A DNA stretch of 64,000 nt, taken from positions 1 to 64,000 of the forward strand of contig NZ_BAMT01000013.1 of the NCBI RefSeq assembly GCF_000617925.1, read 5' to 3'. The translations under genes were made by a program, and so were the position numbers. Below the pieces are notes generated by a model. The model did not search any database. It worked only from the letters and a program-made list of their open reading frames with translations, and had not been told where the DNA came from. This DNA is from Methylobacillus glycogenes JCM 2850 (GTDB lineage Bacteria; Pseudomonadota; Gammaproteobacteria; Burkholderiales; Methylophilaceae). Below, piece after piece: positions 8,631-19,973 of the stretch (position 1 is its first letter; each line of letters begins with the position of its first letter).

Positions 8631-8673
8631 ATCGATCAACGATGAGCCGCGCATTCTATAGGAAAGTTACACT

Positions 8674-11426
8674 TTGTCAACGAAAAAAAATCAGACTAAA
8701 AAGAAAATTGTGAAAAAGACCGCTGCACCCCACAAAGCAAAACAACAGCGGGCCGTAGATCCCTTTGCTGAGCGTGAATCGGCAAATTATGCTAACCCAT
8801 TGCCTAGTCGAGAATTTATTCTGTCAGTCATGGCGGAGCAAGGCGTGCCAGTGCCTCTGGATCAGCTATATAAGCTGGTAGGCATCAAAAAAACTGAACA
8901 GGAAATTTTTGGTCGTCGTTTGAGCGCCATGGAGCGTGACGGTCAAATTATCCAGAACCGCAAGGGGGCTTTGTGCATCGCCGAAAAAGTCCATTTGCTG
9001 GCGGGCAAGGTGCAGGGCCATGCAGATGGCTTTGGTTTCTTTATCCCCGATGGTGAAGGTGATGATTTGTTCTTATCTCCACGCGAGATGGCCCAAGTCA
9101 TGCATGGGGACAGGGTGATGGTGCGCCCAGCGGGGCTGGATAGGCGCGGTCGTCCTGAAGGGCGAATTGTTGAGGTGCTGGAACGTTCCACTAAGACCCT
9201 GGTAGGTCGTGTAATCAGTAGTCATGGTGTGACCATCGTTGCGGCGGAAGATAAACGCGTTAATCAGGATATTCTGATTCCCTACCATCTGGACATGGGC
9301 GCCAAGGATGGCCAGGTTGTGATGGTTGAGCTGACCGAGCAACCTTCTGCACACGCCAAGCCTGTTGGCAAAGTGATTGAGGTGCTGGGTAATTACGCGG
9401 ATTCAGGCATGGAAATTGAAATTGCGCTGCGCAAGCATCAATTGCCGCATGTGTTTGCTGCGGCTGCGATCAAGCAAGCCGAAAAATATCCCAAACAGGT
9501 ACGCGCCGCTGACTGGAAAGGCCGTATAGATCTGCGTGAATTGCCGCTGATTACGATTGATGGCGAAACCGCGCGTGATTTTGATGACGCCGTTTACTGT
9601 GAGCCGCAAGGCAAGGGCTGGCGTCTGGTGGTGGCGATTGCTGACGTGAGTTTCTACGTCAAGCCCGGTGATGCGCTGGACCACGACGCTTATGAGCGCG
9701 GTAATTCCGTGTATTTCCCGCGCCGTGTAATCCCCATGCTGCCGGAAGCGCTCTCCAATGGTTTGTGTTCTCTCAACCCCGATGTGGAGCGCCTGTGCAT
9801 GATTTGCGATATGCAGATCAGTGCCACTGGCCAGGTTAAGCAATATAAATTTTACCCTTCGGTGATGCGCTCCAAAGCGCGTATGACTTACACCAAAGTG
9901 TTTGAGATGATCAGTCACCCTGAAGGCGATCTGGCCAAGGAGTATGCCTGGTTGCAGCCGCATGTGCAGCATCTATATTCGCTGTACAAGCTGATGTTGA
10001 GCGCGCGCGAAAAGCGTGGTGCGATTGAGTTTGATAGTAGCGAAACACTGATGGTCTTCAATGACAACGGCAAGATAGACCGCATTGAAGCTACATCGCG
10101 CAATGAGGCGCACCGTTTGATTGAAGAGTGCATGCTGGCAGCCAACGTCTGCGCGGCTGATTTCCTCAAGAGCAGCGAGCACCCGGCGCTGTATCGTATA
10201 CATGATGGTCCTACGCCAGAAAAACTCGAAGCTCTGCGCACCTTTATGGGTGAGTTTGGCTTTGGTGTGGGCGGTGGCGATGCGCCACATGCCAAGGATT
10301 ACGGTAAACTGCTCGCCCTGATCAAGGGGCGGCCAGATGAGCAGCTGTTGCAAACTGTATTGCTGCGTTCTATGCAACAGGCGGTGTACAGCCCAGATAA
10401 TATCGGTCACTTCGGTTTGGCTTACGAATCTTATGCGCATTTCACCTCGCCAATTCGTCGCTATCCCGATCTTTTGATTCACCGCGCTATCAAGGCGGTG
10501 TTGAATGGCGAGCATTACAAGGCTGGTGATTGGCAGGAGCTGGGCAAGCATTGCTCCATGACCGAACGCCGTGCCGATGATGCGACGCGTGATGTGGAAG
10601 CCTGGCTTAAGTGTTACTACATGCAAGACAAGCTGGGTGAGGAGTTTGATGGCACCGTGGCTGGCGTTAGCAGTTTCGGTTTGTTTGTTGCGCTGGATGG
10701 GGTGTATGTAGAGGGCTTGTTGCATGTGACCGAGCTGGGTAATGACTACTTCAACTACGACAAAGCCAGACATGAAATGCTGGGTGAGCGTACAGGTGTG
10801 CGCTACCGCCTGGGTGACAGATTGCGCGTCAAGGTGAGCCGGTAGATCTGGAAACCAGCAAGATTGATTTTGTGTTGGTGGCACGCGAGTCCGAACTGGC
10901 AAAGTTAGCTGCTGATGGCGAAGCTGGTGAAGGAGATAGTAGCGCTGCACAGGTGAAAGCCTCTTCGGCGCGCAAGCCTGGCGGTAGTCGCGCTGCGTCA
11001 GCTAAGGTGCAGCCGGAAAAAACGCCAGCAAGCAAATCTGTGGCAGCGCGTAAGCCAGCAACCGTGAGTGATGCAAAAGCAGTGCCTCAGGCAGCAGAAA
11101 AACCACGTGGGCGCCGGACTGCTGCATCGACAGCAAGCCGTGAGCCTGCTGCCAAGACCGTAGCCAAGGGTGCAGTCAAACCCGTAAGCAACACGGCAAG
11201 TAAGGCCCAAGCACAGACTGTAGCCAAAGCTGAAACTAAGCCAACCGTAAAAGTGGCGGTCCGGCCGGATACCAATGCGGCTGCCAAGCCTGTTGCTAAG
11301 ATGGCGGAAAAGCCAGCGACTAAAGTGGCGGGTCGGTCTGCTAATAAAGCGGCCGGAAAACCACCTAAAGCCAAAAGTGGAAAATCCACGGCAAAAGTGA
11401 CAACCAAGGAAAAGAAAGCAAGTTGA
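8674..11426 (+). CDS. rnr: Ribonuclease R with long Lys/Ala-rich tail (frame broken near 10841)
   Basis: 3'-5' exoribonuclease of the RNB family acting on structured RNA and in rRNA/mRNA turnover. The N-terminus is basic, then a winged-helix segment, cold-shock domains, the RNB catalytic core (ETARDFDDAVYC with clustered Asp; HFTSPIRRYPDLLIHR) and a C-terminal S1 domain (FDGTVAGVSSFGLFVAL). TTG 8674 is the start, with AGGAAAG 8 bases upstream. The frame stops at 10843, but one missing G in CGG-GTA near 10841 restores RVDLETSKIDF. The corrected protein then runs to 11426 through a ~175-residue tail rich in Ala, Lys, Pro and Ser, longer than is usual for RNase R. The break is probably a sequence error. 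rlmB follows 4 bases later, as in many proteobacteria. Confidence 0.9.
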
Positions 11427-11430
11427 TTGA

Positions 11431-12179
11431 ATGAGTGATACCCGTATTTTATTTGGCTTTCATGCCGTTTTAAGTCGTTTGCGCCAGCATGGCGCCAGCA
11501 TTCAGGAAATCCTGATTGATAGGGATAGGGTGGATGCGCGCATGAAGGATTTGCTGCAGTTGGCAGAGTCTGCCAATGTGCGCGTCATGCAGGTGGAGCG
11601 CGCCAGGCTGGATGGTATGGCAGGCGGGCAAGCCAGGCACCAGGCGTTATCGCCAAGGCAGTGGATACCCCCATTCCATACAAAGATATCCATGATGTGC
11701 TGGAATCTGGCCTTACTGAGCCGCCGTTTTTCCTGGTGCTGGATGGTGTGGAAGATCCGCATAATCTGGGCGCGTGTTTGCGTGTGGCGGATGCCATGGG
11801 CGTGCATGCGGTGATTGCACCCAAAGATAGGGCTGCAGGCCTCAATGCCACTGTGCGTAAGGTGGCCTGTGGTGCGGCTGAAACCGTACCGTTTATTGCG
11901 GTAACCAATCTGGCACGCACGCTGCGCGAGTTGCAAGAAGCTGGTGTGTTTGTAGTGGGGGCGGCAGCGGAAGCGCCGTCTGATTTGCTCAACACCTCTT
12001 TGACTGGGCCGCTGGCTCTGGTGCTGGGTGCTGAAGGCTCGGGTTTGCGCAGGCTGACCGAAGAAACCTGTGATGCCTTGGTCAGCATCCCCATGTTTGG
12101 CTCGGTGGAAAGTCTGAATGTGTCGGTGGCCAGTGGTATCTGTCTTTACGAAGCCAGGCGCCAACGTAGCAAGGCGTAA
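11431..12179 (+). CDS. rlmB: 23S rRNA (guanosine-2'-O-)-methyltransferase RlmB (frame broken near 11643)
   Basis: SpoU/TrmH-family methyltransferase that modifies G2251 of 23S rRNA with S-adenosylmethionine. The N-terminal substrate-binding domain starts [17 protein letters not shown]. The SPOUT knot follows, with [33 protein letters not shown] and [16 protein letters not shown], the three classic motifs. The first frame drifts off after RHQ; restoring one G in CAG-GGC near 11643 joins it to the frame ending at 12179. It directly follows rnr and is closed by a terminator at 12196. Confidence 0.92.
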
Positions 12180-12195
12180 AGCATTCGCTCAACAT

Positions 12196-12218
12196 AAACC
12201 CGCGTCAGCGGGTTTTTT
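12196..12218 (+). terminator. Rho-independent terminator after rlmB
   Basis: AAACCCGC (12196-12203), loop GTCA and GCGGGTTT (12208-12215) are followed by more T residues. It ends the rnr-rlmB unit 17 bases after the rlmB stop. Confidence 0.85.
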
Positions 12219-12435
12219 CTTGCCTGGCATGCCTTGAGCTTGTGCGAGGTTTTTAGCCTGAGCTCAGGGTCATAGCCCAAGGCCAATGAAATGACATGCG
12301 GCTGTCATGCAGTGGCGCTAATTTGCAAGCAAAGCTGGCTGTTTGTTGCGGCTCGGCTTTATTTTAGGCTGCTAAAATGTTATTTTATCGGTCTTTCCGT
12401 AGTAGTTTTTATCTCATCAAATCTTTGGAGTCATC

Positions 12436-12861
12436 ATGGCTGTTGAACGTACCCTTTCCATTATCAAACCCGATGCAGTTGCTAAGAATGTTATCGGCAA
12501 GATCTACACACGTTTTGAAGATGCTGGCCTCAAGATCATCGCTTCCAAGCAAGTGCAACTGTCCCAGGCTGATGCTGAAGGTTTCTACGCTGTGCACAAA
12601 GAGCGTCCTTTCTTTGCTGATCTGGTCAAGTTCATGATCTCCGGTCCAGTCGTTGTGCAAGTGCTGGAAGGTGAAAACGCAGTGCTTAAGCACCGTGACC
12701 TGATGGGCGCTACCGATCCTAAGAAGGCTGACGCTGGCACTATCCGTGCTGACTTTGCTGATAGTATCGATGCTAACGCTGTGCACGGTTCCGATTCCCT
12801 GGAAAATGCTGCGAACGAAATCGCTTATTTCTTCGCACAATCCAACGTCTACAGCCGCTAA
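12436..12861 (+). CDS. ndk: Nucleoside diphosphate kinase
   Basis: 141 aa, the family's usual size. It balances NTP/dNTP pools through a phospho-histidine intermediate. The N-terminus [17 protein letters not shown] is typical and the active-site His sits in [12 protein letters not shown] near residue 117. The ATG at 12436 follows a TTTGGAGTC ribosome site. rlmN begins 14 bases after the stop, and this gene appears to start the long ndk-rlmN-pilW-rodZ-ispG-hisS run. Confidence 0.97.
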   Translation: MAVERTLSIIKPDAVAKNVIGKIYTRFEDAGLKIIASKQVQLSQADAEGFYAVHKERPFFADLVKFMISGPVVVQVLEGENAVLKHRDLMGATDPKKADAGTIRADFADSIDANAVHGSDSLENAANEIAYFFAQSNVYSR

Positions 12862-12875
12862 GGCTTAAAGGTGTT

Positions 12876-13964
12876 ATGACGGTCAATCTCCTCAATCTCA
12901 ATCAGGCAGCACTCGCAGAATACTTCCAGAGTATTGGCGAGAAGCCTTTCCGCGCCAAGCAGATGATGCGCTGGATGCATCACTTTGGCGTCAAAGAGTT
13001 TGCTGAGATGACCGACATCGCCAAGGCGTTGCGCGAGAAACTCGCGCAGGAGGCAGTGATTGTGCCTCCGTCAGTCAATCTGGAGCAGATATCCGAAGAC
13101 GGAACTCGCAAGTGGTTGATTGACGTAGGTGCAGGCAACGGTGTGGAAACCGTGTTTATCCCTGAAGATGAACGCGGCACCTTGTGTGTCTCATCTCAGG
13201 TGGGTTGTGCGCTGGATTGCACGTTCTGCTCCACAGGTCGTCAGGGCTTTAACCGCAACCTCAGCGTGGCCGAGATCATAGGTCAGCTTTGGGTGGCCAA
13301 TAAAGCGCTGGGACGTGACCCCAAGGGTGACCGCATCATCAGCAATGTGGTGATGATGGGTATGGGTGAACCGCTAGCCAATTTTGATAATGTCGTCGCG
13401 GCGATGAATATCATGCTGGATGACTCGGCCTATGGCCTGAGCCGTCGCCGCGTGACACTCTCTACCTCGGGTATGGTGCCTGCGATGGATAGGCTGCGCG
13501 ATGAGTGTCCGGTGGCATTGGCCGTGTCTCTGCACGCGCCTAATGATGAATTGCGCGATGAAATCGTGCCTATCAACCGTAAATATCCAATCAAAGAGCT
13601 CATGGCAGCTTGCCAGCGTTATCTGGAAAAAGCGCCGCGTGATTTTGTCACCTTTGAATATGTCATGCTGGATGGCATAAACGACAGTCTGCACCACGCC
13701 AAGCAATTGCTGGAGATCGTCAAGGATGTGCCTTGCAAGTTCAATTTGATTCCCTTCAATCCTTTCCCTGGCAGTGGCTACGATACTTCCAAGCCGGACA
13801 ATATCCGCCGCTTCCGCGATGTGTTGATGCAGGCTGGTTACATCGTCACTACGCGCAAGACCCGCGGTGAAGATATTGATGCCGCATGCGGTCAGTTGGC
13901 TGGCAAAGTGCTGGACAAGACCAAGCGCTCCTTGCGCCGAATCAAGGTGGAGGTAGTAGCGTGA
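12876..13964 (+). CDS. rlmN: Dual-specificity 23S rRNA/tRNA adenine C2-methyltransferase RlmN
   Basis: 362-aa radical-SAM enzyme that methylates A2503 of 23S rRNA and A37 of some tRNAs. The 4Fe-4S ligands are in [18 protein letters not shown] (CX3CX2C). Further family signatures are [32 protein letters not shown] and the late Cys in DIDAACGQL that forms the methyl-Cys/disulfide partner. The frame is intact. Its TGA overlaps the GTG start of pilW. Confidence 0.97.
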   Translation: MTVNLLNLNQAALAEYFQSIGEKPFRAKQMMRWMHHFGVKEFAEMTDIAKALREKLAQEAVIVPPSVNLEQISEDGTRKWLIDVGAGNGVETVFIPEDERGTLCVSSQVGCALDCTFCSTGRQGFNRNLSVAEIIGQLWVANKALGRDPKGDRIISNVVMMGMGEPLANFDNVVAAMNIMLDDSAYGLSRRRVTLSTSGMVPAMDRLRDECPVALAVSLHAPNDELRDEIVPINRKYPIKELMAACQRYLEKAPRDFVTFEYVMLDGINDSLHHAKQLLEIVKDVPCKFNLIPFNPFPGSGYDTSKPDNIRRFRDVLMQAGYIVTTRKTRGEDIDAACGQLAGKVLDKTKRSLRRIKVEVVA

Positions 13965-14704
13965 GGGGATGGCTGGTGTTGTGTGCAGCGTCTATGCTGG
14001 TTGCGTGTGCTGGTAGTGAAACCAGGCAAGATACCGAGGCCAGCCGTGAACGTGCCCGTGTGCATACTGAGCTTGGTGCTGGCTATTACGCCCAAAACCA
14101 GATTGCCGTGGCGCTGGAAGAGTTTCAGGACGCGGTGCGTATCAATCCCAATTATGCCCCTGCTCAGAATGGCTTGGGGCTGGTCTATGGCACTTTGCGT
14201 GAAGATGCCAAGGCCGATGCAGCTTTTCGCAAGGCTTTGCAACTTGACCCCAGCAGTTCGGAAACCCGCAACAACTATGGCAGCTTTCTTTGCTCGCGTA
14301 ATCGCATAGACGAATCCATTGTTCAGTTTACCGAGGCTGTAAAGAATCCACTCTATGTCACACCTGGCGTGGCGTATATGAATGCAGGCACCTGCTTGTT
14401 GCGCAAGCAGGATGTCAAAAACGCTGAGTTGTATCTGCAGCATGCGCTGCAATTGCAGCCACAATTATTCCAGGCAGGTTACCAACTGGCAGCTATTGCC
14501 TATAACCGGGGTGATTATGGCGTTGCGCGCAATTACCTAGCCTCTGGCCTGGAAAGCAACACACCAACAGCGGAAATGCTTTGGTTGGGCATCAGGTTGG
14601 CGCGACTAGAGAAAGACCGCGATGCTGAAGCCAGCTATGCCTTGCAATTGCGCAAGCGCTACCCCAGTTCGGAACAAACCAAACAATTATTGTCAGGACA
14701 GTAA
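13961..14704 (+). CDS. pilW: Type IV pilus biogenesis lipoprotein PilW/PilF
   Basis: TPR-repeat outer-membrane lipoprotein, the pilotin for secretin assembly. The GTG start at 13961 overlaps the rlmN stop (GTGA). The signal peptide ends in SMLVAC, a lipobox with Cys16. At least four TPR units follow (e.g. [40 protein letters not shown]), about 247 aa in all. The rlmN-pilW-rodZ order is standard in gamma- and betaproteobacteria. The longer open frame to 13886 has no better start. Confidence 0.9.
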   Translation: MRGWLVLCAASMLVACAGSETRQDTEASRERARVHTELGAGYYAQNQIAVALEEFQDAVRINPNYAPAQNGLGLVYGTLREDAKADAAFRKALQLDPSSSETRNNYGSFLCSRNRIDESIVQFTEAVKNPLYVTPGVAYMNAGTCLLRKQDVKNAELYLQHALQLQPQLFQAGYQLAAIAYNRGDYGVARNYLASGLESNTPTAEMLWLGIRLARLEKDRDAEASYALQLRKRYPSSEQTKQLLSGQ

Positions 14705-14706
14705 GT

Positions 14707-15720
14707 ATGAGTGAGCAATCTCCTGATCAGGCAAGCTCGGTAGATTCTGCAACTGTTAGCAATCCCAGTGCGCACTTGACCCATATTGGTCCCAGTCTGA
14801 TCGCGGGCCGCGAAGCGCTGGGTTTGAGTGTGGACGATGTCTCCAATCGCCTGCGATTGAGCCCACGGCAGATACATGCACTGGAAAGTGATGATTTCAT
14901 CATCCTGCCGGAAGCTGTCATCACGCGTGGTTTTATCCGCAACTATGCTAGGTTGCTAGGCATTGATCCTGCGCCCTTATTGCAAATCTACAATCAATAT
15001 GTGCCGGTACAGGATAACCAGGCGATCGCCATTCCTTCCGCCAATATAGTCATCTCAGGCGAGGCTAACCGTAGCTGGCGGACCTATGCCTGGGTAGCCG
15101 GAGTGGTGATTCTGTTGCTTGGTGGCTGGATTGCCTATATGGATTATTTCAGTAAAAAACTGCCCGGCGATACGGTCGCTAGCAGTAATGCCACGCTGCT
15201 TGATGCAGCGCCAGTCAGTTCCTCGGCTTCCGCAGTGGCAGAATCTCAATCCGCGGATTCCACATCGGCGGAGCAAGCCCCAGCTCAATTACCAGAAGCG
15301 CAATTGCCCGTGGCTTCCATCGCACCAGCAACCACCGCTCAATTGACTGAGCCTGCAGCCCCAGTGATCGCTGAGCCTTTGCCCGCTAGCCCTGCACCAA
15401 CTGCGGCTGTGCCCGCTGCCCCTGCCACCACTTCCACTCCGGTAGCTGCGACTACAAGCCCTAGTCCCGCTGCTGGCGCTGCAACAGGCCAGCTCAAATT
15501 CACCGCCAATGAAGCCACCTGGATCAGCATCTATGATGCCAGTGGCAAGCAGATTGCCAACAAGACCTTGTCCGCCAATAGCAGCGATACTGTTGCTGGC
15601 ACACCGCCTTTCAGAATAGTGGTGGGCAATATCAAGGGTACAACCCTTGAATACAATAACAAGCCCGTTGATCTTGCGCTTTACAGCAAGGTTAACGTGG
15701 CGCGCTTGACGCTGGAGTAG
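14707..15720 (+). CDS. rodZ: Cytoskeletal/cell-shape protein RodZ
   Basis: 337 aa. The cytoplasmic N-terminal helix-turn-helix domain ([19 protein letters not shown]...[17 protein letters not shown], residues ~30-100) contacts MreB. One membrane helix follows around residues 120-142 ([20 protein letters not shown]). A low-complexity Ala/Pro/Thr/Ser periplasmic linker spans ~160-255, and a DUF4115-type beta domain ([17 protein letters not shown]) is at the C-terminus. It sits between pilW and ispG as in relatives. Confidence 0.95.
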   Translation: MSEQSPDQASSVDSATVSNPSAHLTHIGPSLIAGREALGLSVDDVSNRLRLSPRQIHALESDDFIILPEAVITRGFIRNYARLLGIDPAPLLQIYNQYVPVQDNQAIAIPSANIVISGEANRSWRTYAWVAGVVILLLGGWIAYMDYFSKKLPGDTVASSNATLLDAAPVSSSASAVAESQSADSTSAEQAPAQLPEAQLPVASIAPATTAQLTEPAAPVIAEPLPASPAPTAAVPAAPATTSTPVAATTSPSPAAGAATGQLKFTANEATWISIYDASGKQIANKTLSANSSDTVAGTPPFRIVVGNIKGTTLEYNNKPVDLALYSKVNVARLTLE

Positions 15721-15722
15721 TT

Positions 15723-17032
15723 GTGGACGATCCCGAAGTGGTTGTACAAGAGCTTGGTATGCTCAGTCGCCGTCAAACCAAGACCGTCATGATAGGCCAT
15801 GTGCCTGTGGGCAGCAGCGCCCCAGTGGTGGTGCAGTCCATGACCAATACTGATACTGCAGATGCTGCAGCCACTGTGCAGCAGGTTTACGAGTTGTGGC
15901 GTGCTGGTTCAGAAGTGGTACGTATTACAGTGAATTCTCCAGAGGCAGCGGCTCAGGTCAGTACCATACGTCGTCGTCTGGATGACATGGGCTGCGATGC
16001 GCCACTGGTGGGTGATTTCCATTTCAATGGCCACAGGCTGTTGGCGCAGTATCCCGATTGCGCCGAGGCCCTGGCAAAATACCGTATCAATCCCGGAAAT
16101 GTAGGCAAAGGTTCCAAGCGTGACGAGCAGTTTTCCGCCATGATTCGCGCTGCCATGGATTACAACAAGCCTGTGCGCATAGGTGTGAACTGGGGCAGTT
16201 TGGATCAACCAAGATGGCGCGCATGATGGATGCCAATGCCCAGTTGGCTCAACCCCTGACGGCGGAAGCGCTGATGCGCGAAATGCTGATTCAGTCGGCG
16301 CTGGAAAATGCCGCTGAGGCGCAGGATATAGGCTTGCCTGCGGACCGCATCATCATTTCCTGCAAAGTAAGTAGCGTGCAAGACCTGATCAAGGTCTATC
16401 GCGACTTAGGTAGCCGTTGCGATTACCCGCTGCATTTGGGTCTGACCGAAGCTGGCATGGGTTCCAAAGGCATAGTCGCATCTACCGCGGCCCTGTCTGT
16501 GCTCATGCAAGAGGGCATAGGAGACACCATACGCATTTCCCTGACGCCTGAACCTGGCGAGTCACGTACCAAAGAGGTGGTGGTGGCGCAGGAAATCCTG
16601 CAAACCATGGGCATACGCTCTTTCACGCCTCTGGTCACCGCTTGCCCAGGCTGTGGCCGCACTACCTCTACCTTCTTCCAGGAGCTGGCACAAAAGATTC
16701 AGCACTATCTGCGCGATCAAATGCCTATCTGGCGCAATGAATATCCAGGGGTTGAGAATATGAGCGTCGCGGTGATGGGGTGCGTCGTCAATGGCCCAGG
16801 TGAATCCAAGTTGGCCAACATCGGCATCAGCCTGCCAGGTACTGGTGAAGTACCGGTAGCGCCTGTGTTTGTTGATGGCGAAAAGACAGTCACCCTCAAG
16901 GGTGAGGGGATTGCTGAGGATTTCAAGCTTATCGTCGACGAATATGTACGCACCCATTACGCCGAAGGCGGACGCTTGCGCCAGGCGGTGACAAGCAAAC
17001 TACCTAAAACCATTCCGCTTAAAGCGATCTAA
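15723..17032 (+). CDS. ispG: 4-hydroxy-3-methylbut-2-enyl diphosphate synthase IspG/GcpE (frame broken near 16208)
   Basis: Fe-S enzyme of the MEP isoprenoid pathway that reductively opens MEcPP to HMBPP. It starts at GTG 15723, two bases after rodZ, and has the TIM-barrel part ([43 protein letters not shown]). The C-terminal Fe-S part has [13 protein letters not shown] and [13 protein letters not shown], giving the three cluster Cys. After GVNWGSLDQ the frame is lost and resumes at [12 protein letters not shown], so one base (or four) is missing near 16208. The enzyme is essential where MEP is the only route, so a sequence error is more likely than a pseudogene. Confidence 0.93.
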
Positions 17033-17052
17033 AAAAGTACTGCTGAATATCT

Positions 17053-18312
17053 ATGTCCGACAAGTTTCAAAGCATTAAGGGTTTTTACGACATTTTGCCT
17101 GCGGACACCGCACTCTGGCAGAAGCTGGAAGACAGCGCGCGTGAAGTACTCAGTCAGTATGGCTACCGCAATATCCGTTTGCCCATTGTTGAACCCACCG
17201 AGCTGTTTATCCGTGGGGTAGGTGAGCATACCGATATTGTCGAAAAAGAAATGTACTCCTGGGTGGATCAACTCAACCAGGACAAGCTGACCCTGCGTCC
17301 TGAAGGTACTGCAGGCTGCGTACGCGCTGTGATCGAACATAGCCTGACTTATAACGGTCCGCAACGGCTGTGGTACATGGGCCCTATGTTCCGCCATGAA
17401 AATGTGCAAAAGGGCAGGCAGCGCCAGTTCCATCAAATCGGCGCTGAAGCTTTTGGCTACGCTGGCCCAGATGTCGATGCCGAGCAGATTGCCATGCTGG
17501 CGCGGTTGTGGCGTGCCTTGGGTGTGGCGGATGAAGTCGAACTGCAGATTAATTCTATTGGTGATGCCAATGAACGTTTGCAATATCGCCAGACACTGAT
17601 TGCCTATTTTGAGCAACATGCGGAACTGCTGGATGAAGACGCCAAGCGCCGCTTGCATGCCAACCCGCTGCGCATCCTGGATAGCAAGAACCCCAACATG
17701 CAAGCCATGATAGATGCTGCCCCCAGGCTGATTGATACCCTGGGTGAAGAAAGCCGTGGGCACTTTGACGGCCTGACCAGGCTGCTGGATCAGGTTGGCG
17801 TGCAATGGAAACTGAATACGCGCCTGGTGCGCGGTCTGGATTACTACAATCGTACCGTGTTTGAGTGGGTTACCACCAAGCTGGGCAGCCAGGGCACTAT
17901 TGCTGGCGGCGGTCGCTATGACACCCTGGTGCAGCGCCTGGGCGGCAAGGAAACCACCGCATGTGGTTTTGGCATAGGCCTGGAACGTGTGTTCCTGCTG
18001 ATGCAAGAGTGTGCGATCAGCGCGGTGCAAGCGCCGGACGTGTATCTGGTGAATGTAGGTGATGCCGCTACTGCGGCAGCCCTCAAGCTGGCAGAAGATT
18101 TGCGCGATGCTGGCCTGGCTGTCAGCCATCATGCTGGCGGTGGCAGTTTTAAATCGCAAATGAAAAAGGCCGACCAGAGCGGGGCACCTTATGCGCTGAT
18201 TCTGGGTGATGATGAAGTGGCCGCTGGTCTGGTTTGCCTCAAGCCATTGCGGGAAAGTGCCGAGCAAAGCAGAATGACGCTTCCTGAAGCGATCAAGGTT
18301 TTGCAGCCATGA
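17053..18312 (+). CDS. hisS: Histidyl-tRNA synthetase
   Basis: 419-aa class II aminoacyl-tRNA synthetase, intact. Motif 1 is around IRLPIVEPTELFIRGVGE, motif 2 around LRPEGTAGCVRA...WYMGPMFRHENVQKGR. The HisA/B signatures are LVRGLDYYNRTVFEW and GGGRYDTLVQRLGG. The anticodon-binding domain is C-terminal (VYLVNVGDAATAAALKLAEDL). It lies directly after ispG as in many proteobacteria, and its stop overlaps the start of the first ABC ATPase by 4 bases. Confidence 0.97.
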   Translation: MSDKFQSIKGFYDILPADTALWQKLEDSAREVLSQYGYRNIRLPIVEPTELFIRGVGEHTDIVEKEMYSWVDQLNQDKLTLRPEGTAGCVRAVIEHSLTYNGPQRLWYMGPMFRHENVQKGRQRQFHQIGAEAFGYAGPDVDAEQIAMLARLWRALGVADEVELQINSIGDANERLQYRQTLIAYFEQHAELLDEDAKRRLHANPLRILDSKNPNMQAMIDAAPRLIDTLGEESRGHFDGLTRLLDQVGVQWKLNTRLVRGLDYYNRTVFEWVTTKLGSQGTIAGGGRYDTLVQRLGGKETTACGFGIGLERVFLLMQECAISAVQAPDVYLVNVGDAATAAALKLAEDLRDAGLAVSHHAGGGSFKSQMKKADQSGAPYALILGDDEVAAGLVCLKPLRESAEQSRMTLPEAIKVLQP

Positions 18313-19142
18313 CAGAACTCCTGCGCATAGAGAATCTGACCATCAGTCCCAAGGCCGAGCCTGAGCGTCTGCTGGTTAACAATATCTCGTTTGCGCTGGA
18401 ATCCGGCAAGACCACCTGCATCGTTGGTGAGTCTGGCAGTGGCAAAAGTCTGACTGCGCTGGCGGTAATGGGTTTGCTTTCCGATCAGTTGCGCCGCCAG
18501 AGCGGGCATGTCTATTTCAAGGGCCAAGATATTGCCCAGGCCAGTCATGAGCAACTACGCAAAATCCGTGGCAAGCAAATCGGCATGATTTTCCAAGAGC
18601 CCATGACTTCGCTCAACCCAGTGTTGACTGTGGGTTATCAGATAGGCGAAAGCCTTGCAGTGCATCTTGATTTGTCTGGCGCTGAGATCAAGGCTAGAGT
18701 GGCCAGCCTGTTGCAACAAGTGGGGATAGCGCCCGAGCGCGCAAACAGCTACCCGGATGAGTTATCTGGTGGTCAACGTCAGCGGGTGATGATTGCCATG
18801 AGCATTGCTTGTGAGCCCGCCATGCTGATTGCAGATGAACCGACCACGGCGTTGGATGTGACTGTGCAGGCGCAGATTCTTAAGTTGCTGGATGAGCTCA
18901 AAAGCCGTATGCATATGGGCATGCTGTTTATCACCCATGATTTTGGTGTGGTGGCGGATATTGCCGACAATGTGGTGGTGATGTTCCGCGGAGAAATTGT
19001 AGAGGCCGGACCAGTCAAGGATGTGCTGCAAAATCCGCAACATCCCTATACTCGTGCCTTGCTGGATTGTGTGCCGGATGCGGATGGCAACAAGCCATTG
19101 AAACCCATAGATTATGCCTGGCTACAGGCAGGAGCTGCCTGA
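18309..19142 (+). CDS. Peptide/nickel-type ABC transporter ATP-binding protein (DppD/OppD-like)
   Basis: 277-aa ATPase with Walker A GESGSGKS at residues 40-47, Q-loop MIFQEPMTSLNPV, signature LSGGQRQRVMIA, Walker B AMLIADEPTTALD and the switch His in FITHDFG. The C-terminal NPQHPYTRALLDCVP is typical of the OppD/DppD branch. It overlaps hisS by 4 bases and is followed one base later by its DppF-like partner. No permease or binding-protein gene is nearby, so the substrate (peptides, or another small molecule as for YejF-type ATPases) cannot be inferred. Confidence 0.88.
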   Translation: MTELLRIENLTISPKAEPERLLVNNISFALESGKTTCIVGESGSGKSLTALAVMGLLSDQLRRQSGHVYFKGQDIAQASHEQLRKIRGKQIGMIFQEPMTSLNPVLTVGYQIGESLAVHLDLSGAEIKARVASLLQQVGIAPERANSYPDELSGGQRQRVMIAMSIACEPAMLIADEPTTALDVTVQAQILKLLDELKSRMHMGMLFITHDFGVVADIADNVVVMFRGEIVEAGPVKDVLQNPQHPYTRALLDCVPDADGNKPLKPIDYAWLQAGAA

Positions 19143-19143
19143 G

Positions 19144-19958
19144 ATGAGTTCATCCGCAAGCACTGACATCTTGGTGGCGAACAATCTGAACAAAACCTAT
19201 ACCCAGCGCACTGGTCGTTTGGGTTTAAGCAGCAACAAGATCAAGGCGCTGGATAACGTCAGTCTGCGGTTACGTGCTGGCTCCACCTTGGCGGTGGTGG
19301 GAGAGTCTGGCAGTGGCAAATCCACTCTGGCGCGTTGTCTGTTACAATTGCTGCCCCTGGATGGAGGTGAAGTATTGTTCCAGGGCCAAAACCTGGCCAA
19401 ATTGTCTGGTGAAGCCTTACGTCAGGAGCGTCGCCATCTGCAGATGATTTTTCAGGATCCGTTTGCTTCCCTTAATCCCCGCATGAATGTGGGCGATATC
19501 GTGGGCGAGGGCTTGTTGATACACAAGCTTGGCAATGCGGCCCAGCAGCGTGAGCAAGTGGTGAAAATGCTGGAGCGAGTAGGCCTCACAGCCGCTGACA
19601 CCAAGAAATATCCGCATCAGTTTTCCGGTGGCCAGCGTCAACGCATAGGCATAGCCCGTGCTCTGGTGCTGGAACCCAAGGTAGTCATTTGTGATGAACC
19701 TGTATCTGCGCTGGATGTATCCATACAAGCGCAGATTTTGTTGTTGTTGAAAAGTTTGCAGCAGGAAATGTCACTGAGTTATCTGTTTATCAGTCATGAC
19801 CTGCGTGTAGTAAGCATATCGCGGACGATATTGCCGTGATGTACAAAGGCAGCATAGTCGAGCAAGGTAAGGTCGCGGATGTGTACAGCGCGCCCCAGCA
19901 AGACTACACACGTAATTTGTTGAACTCCATCCCTGGGCGTAAGCATCAGGCGGCGTAA
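19144..19958 (+). CDS. Peptide-type ABC transporter ATP-binding protein (DppF/OppF-like; frame broken near 19811)
   Basis: Second ATPase of the pair, ~271 aa when repaired. Walker A is GESGSGKST, Q-loop MIFQDPFASLNPRMNVGD, signature FSGGQRQRIGIARAL, Walker B VVICDEPVSALD and FISHDLRVV. After RVV the frame runs into a stop at 19837. One missing A near 19811 restores KHIADDIAVMYKGSIVEQG and the usual tail to 19958. The start is ATG 19144, directly after the DppD-like gene. The break fits the window-wide pattern of single-base losses. Confidence 0.85.
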
Positions 19959-19973
19959 TCATTAGGAAATAGC

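Noticed and set aside
9973..10950. 325-aa minus-strand open frame
   Set aside because: Shadow of the rnr catalytic core; composition is typical of an antisense frame.
17029..18267. 412-aa minus-strand open frame opposite hisS
   Set aside because: It mirrors the intact hisS gene in a shadow frame, has no family-like motifs and no plausible start context.
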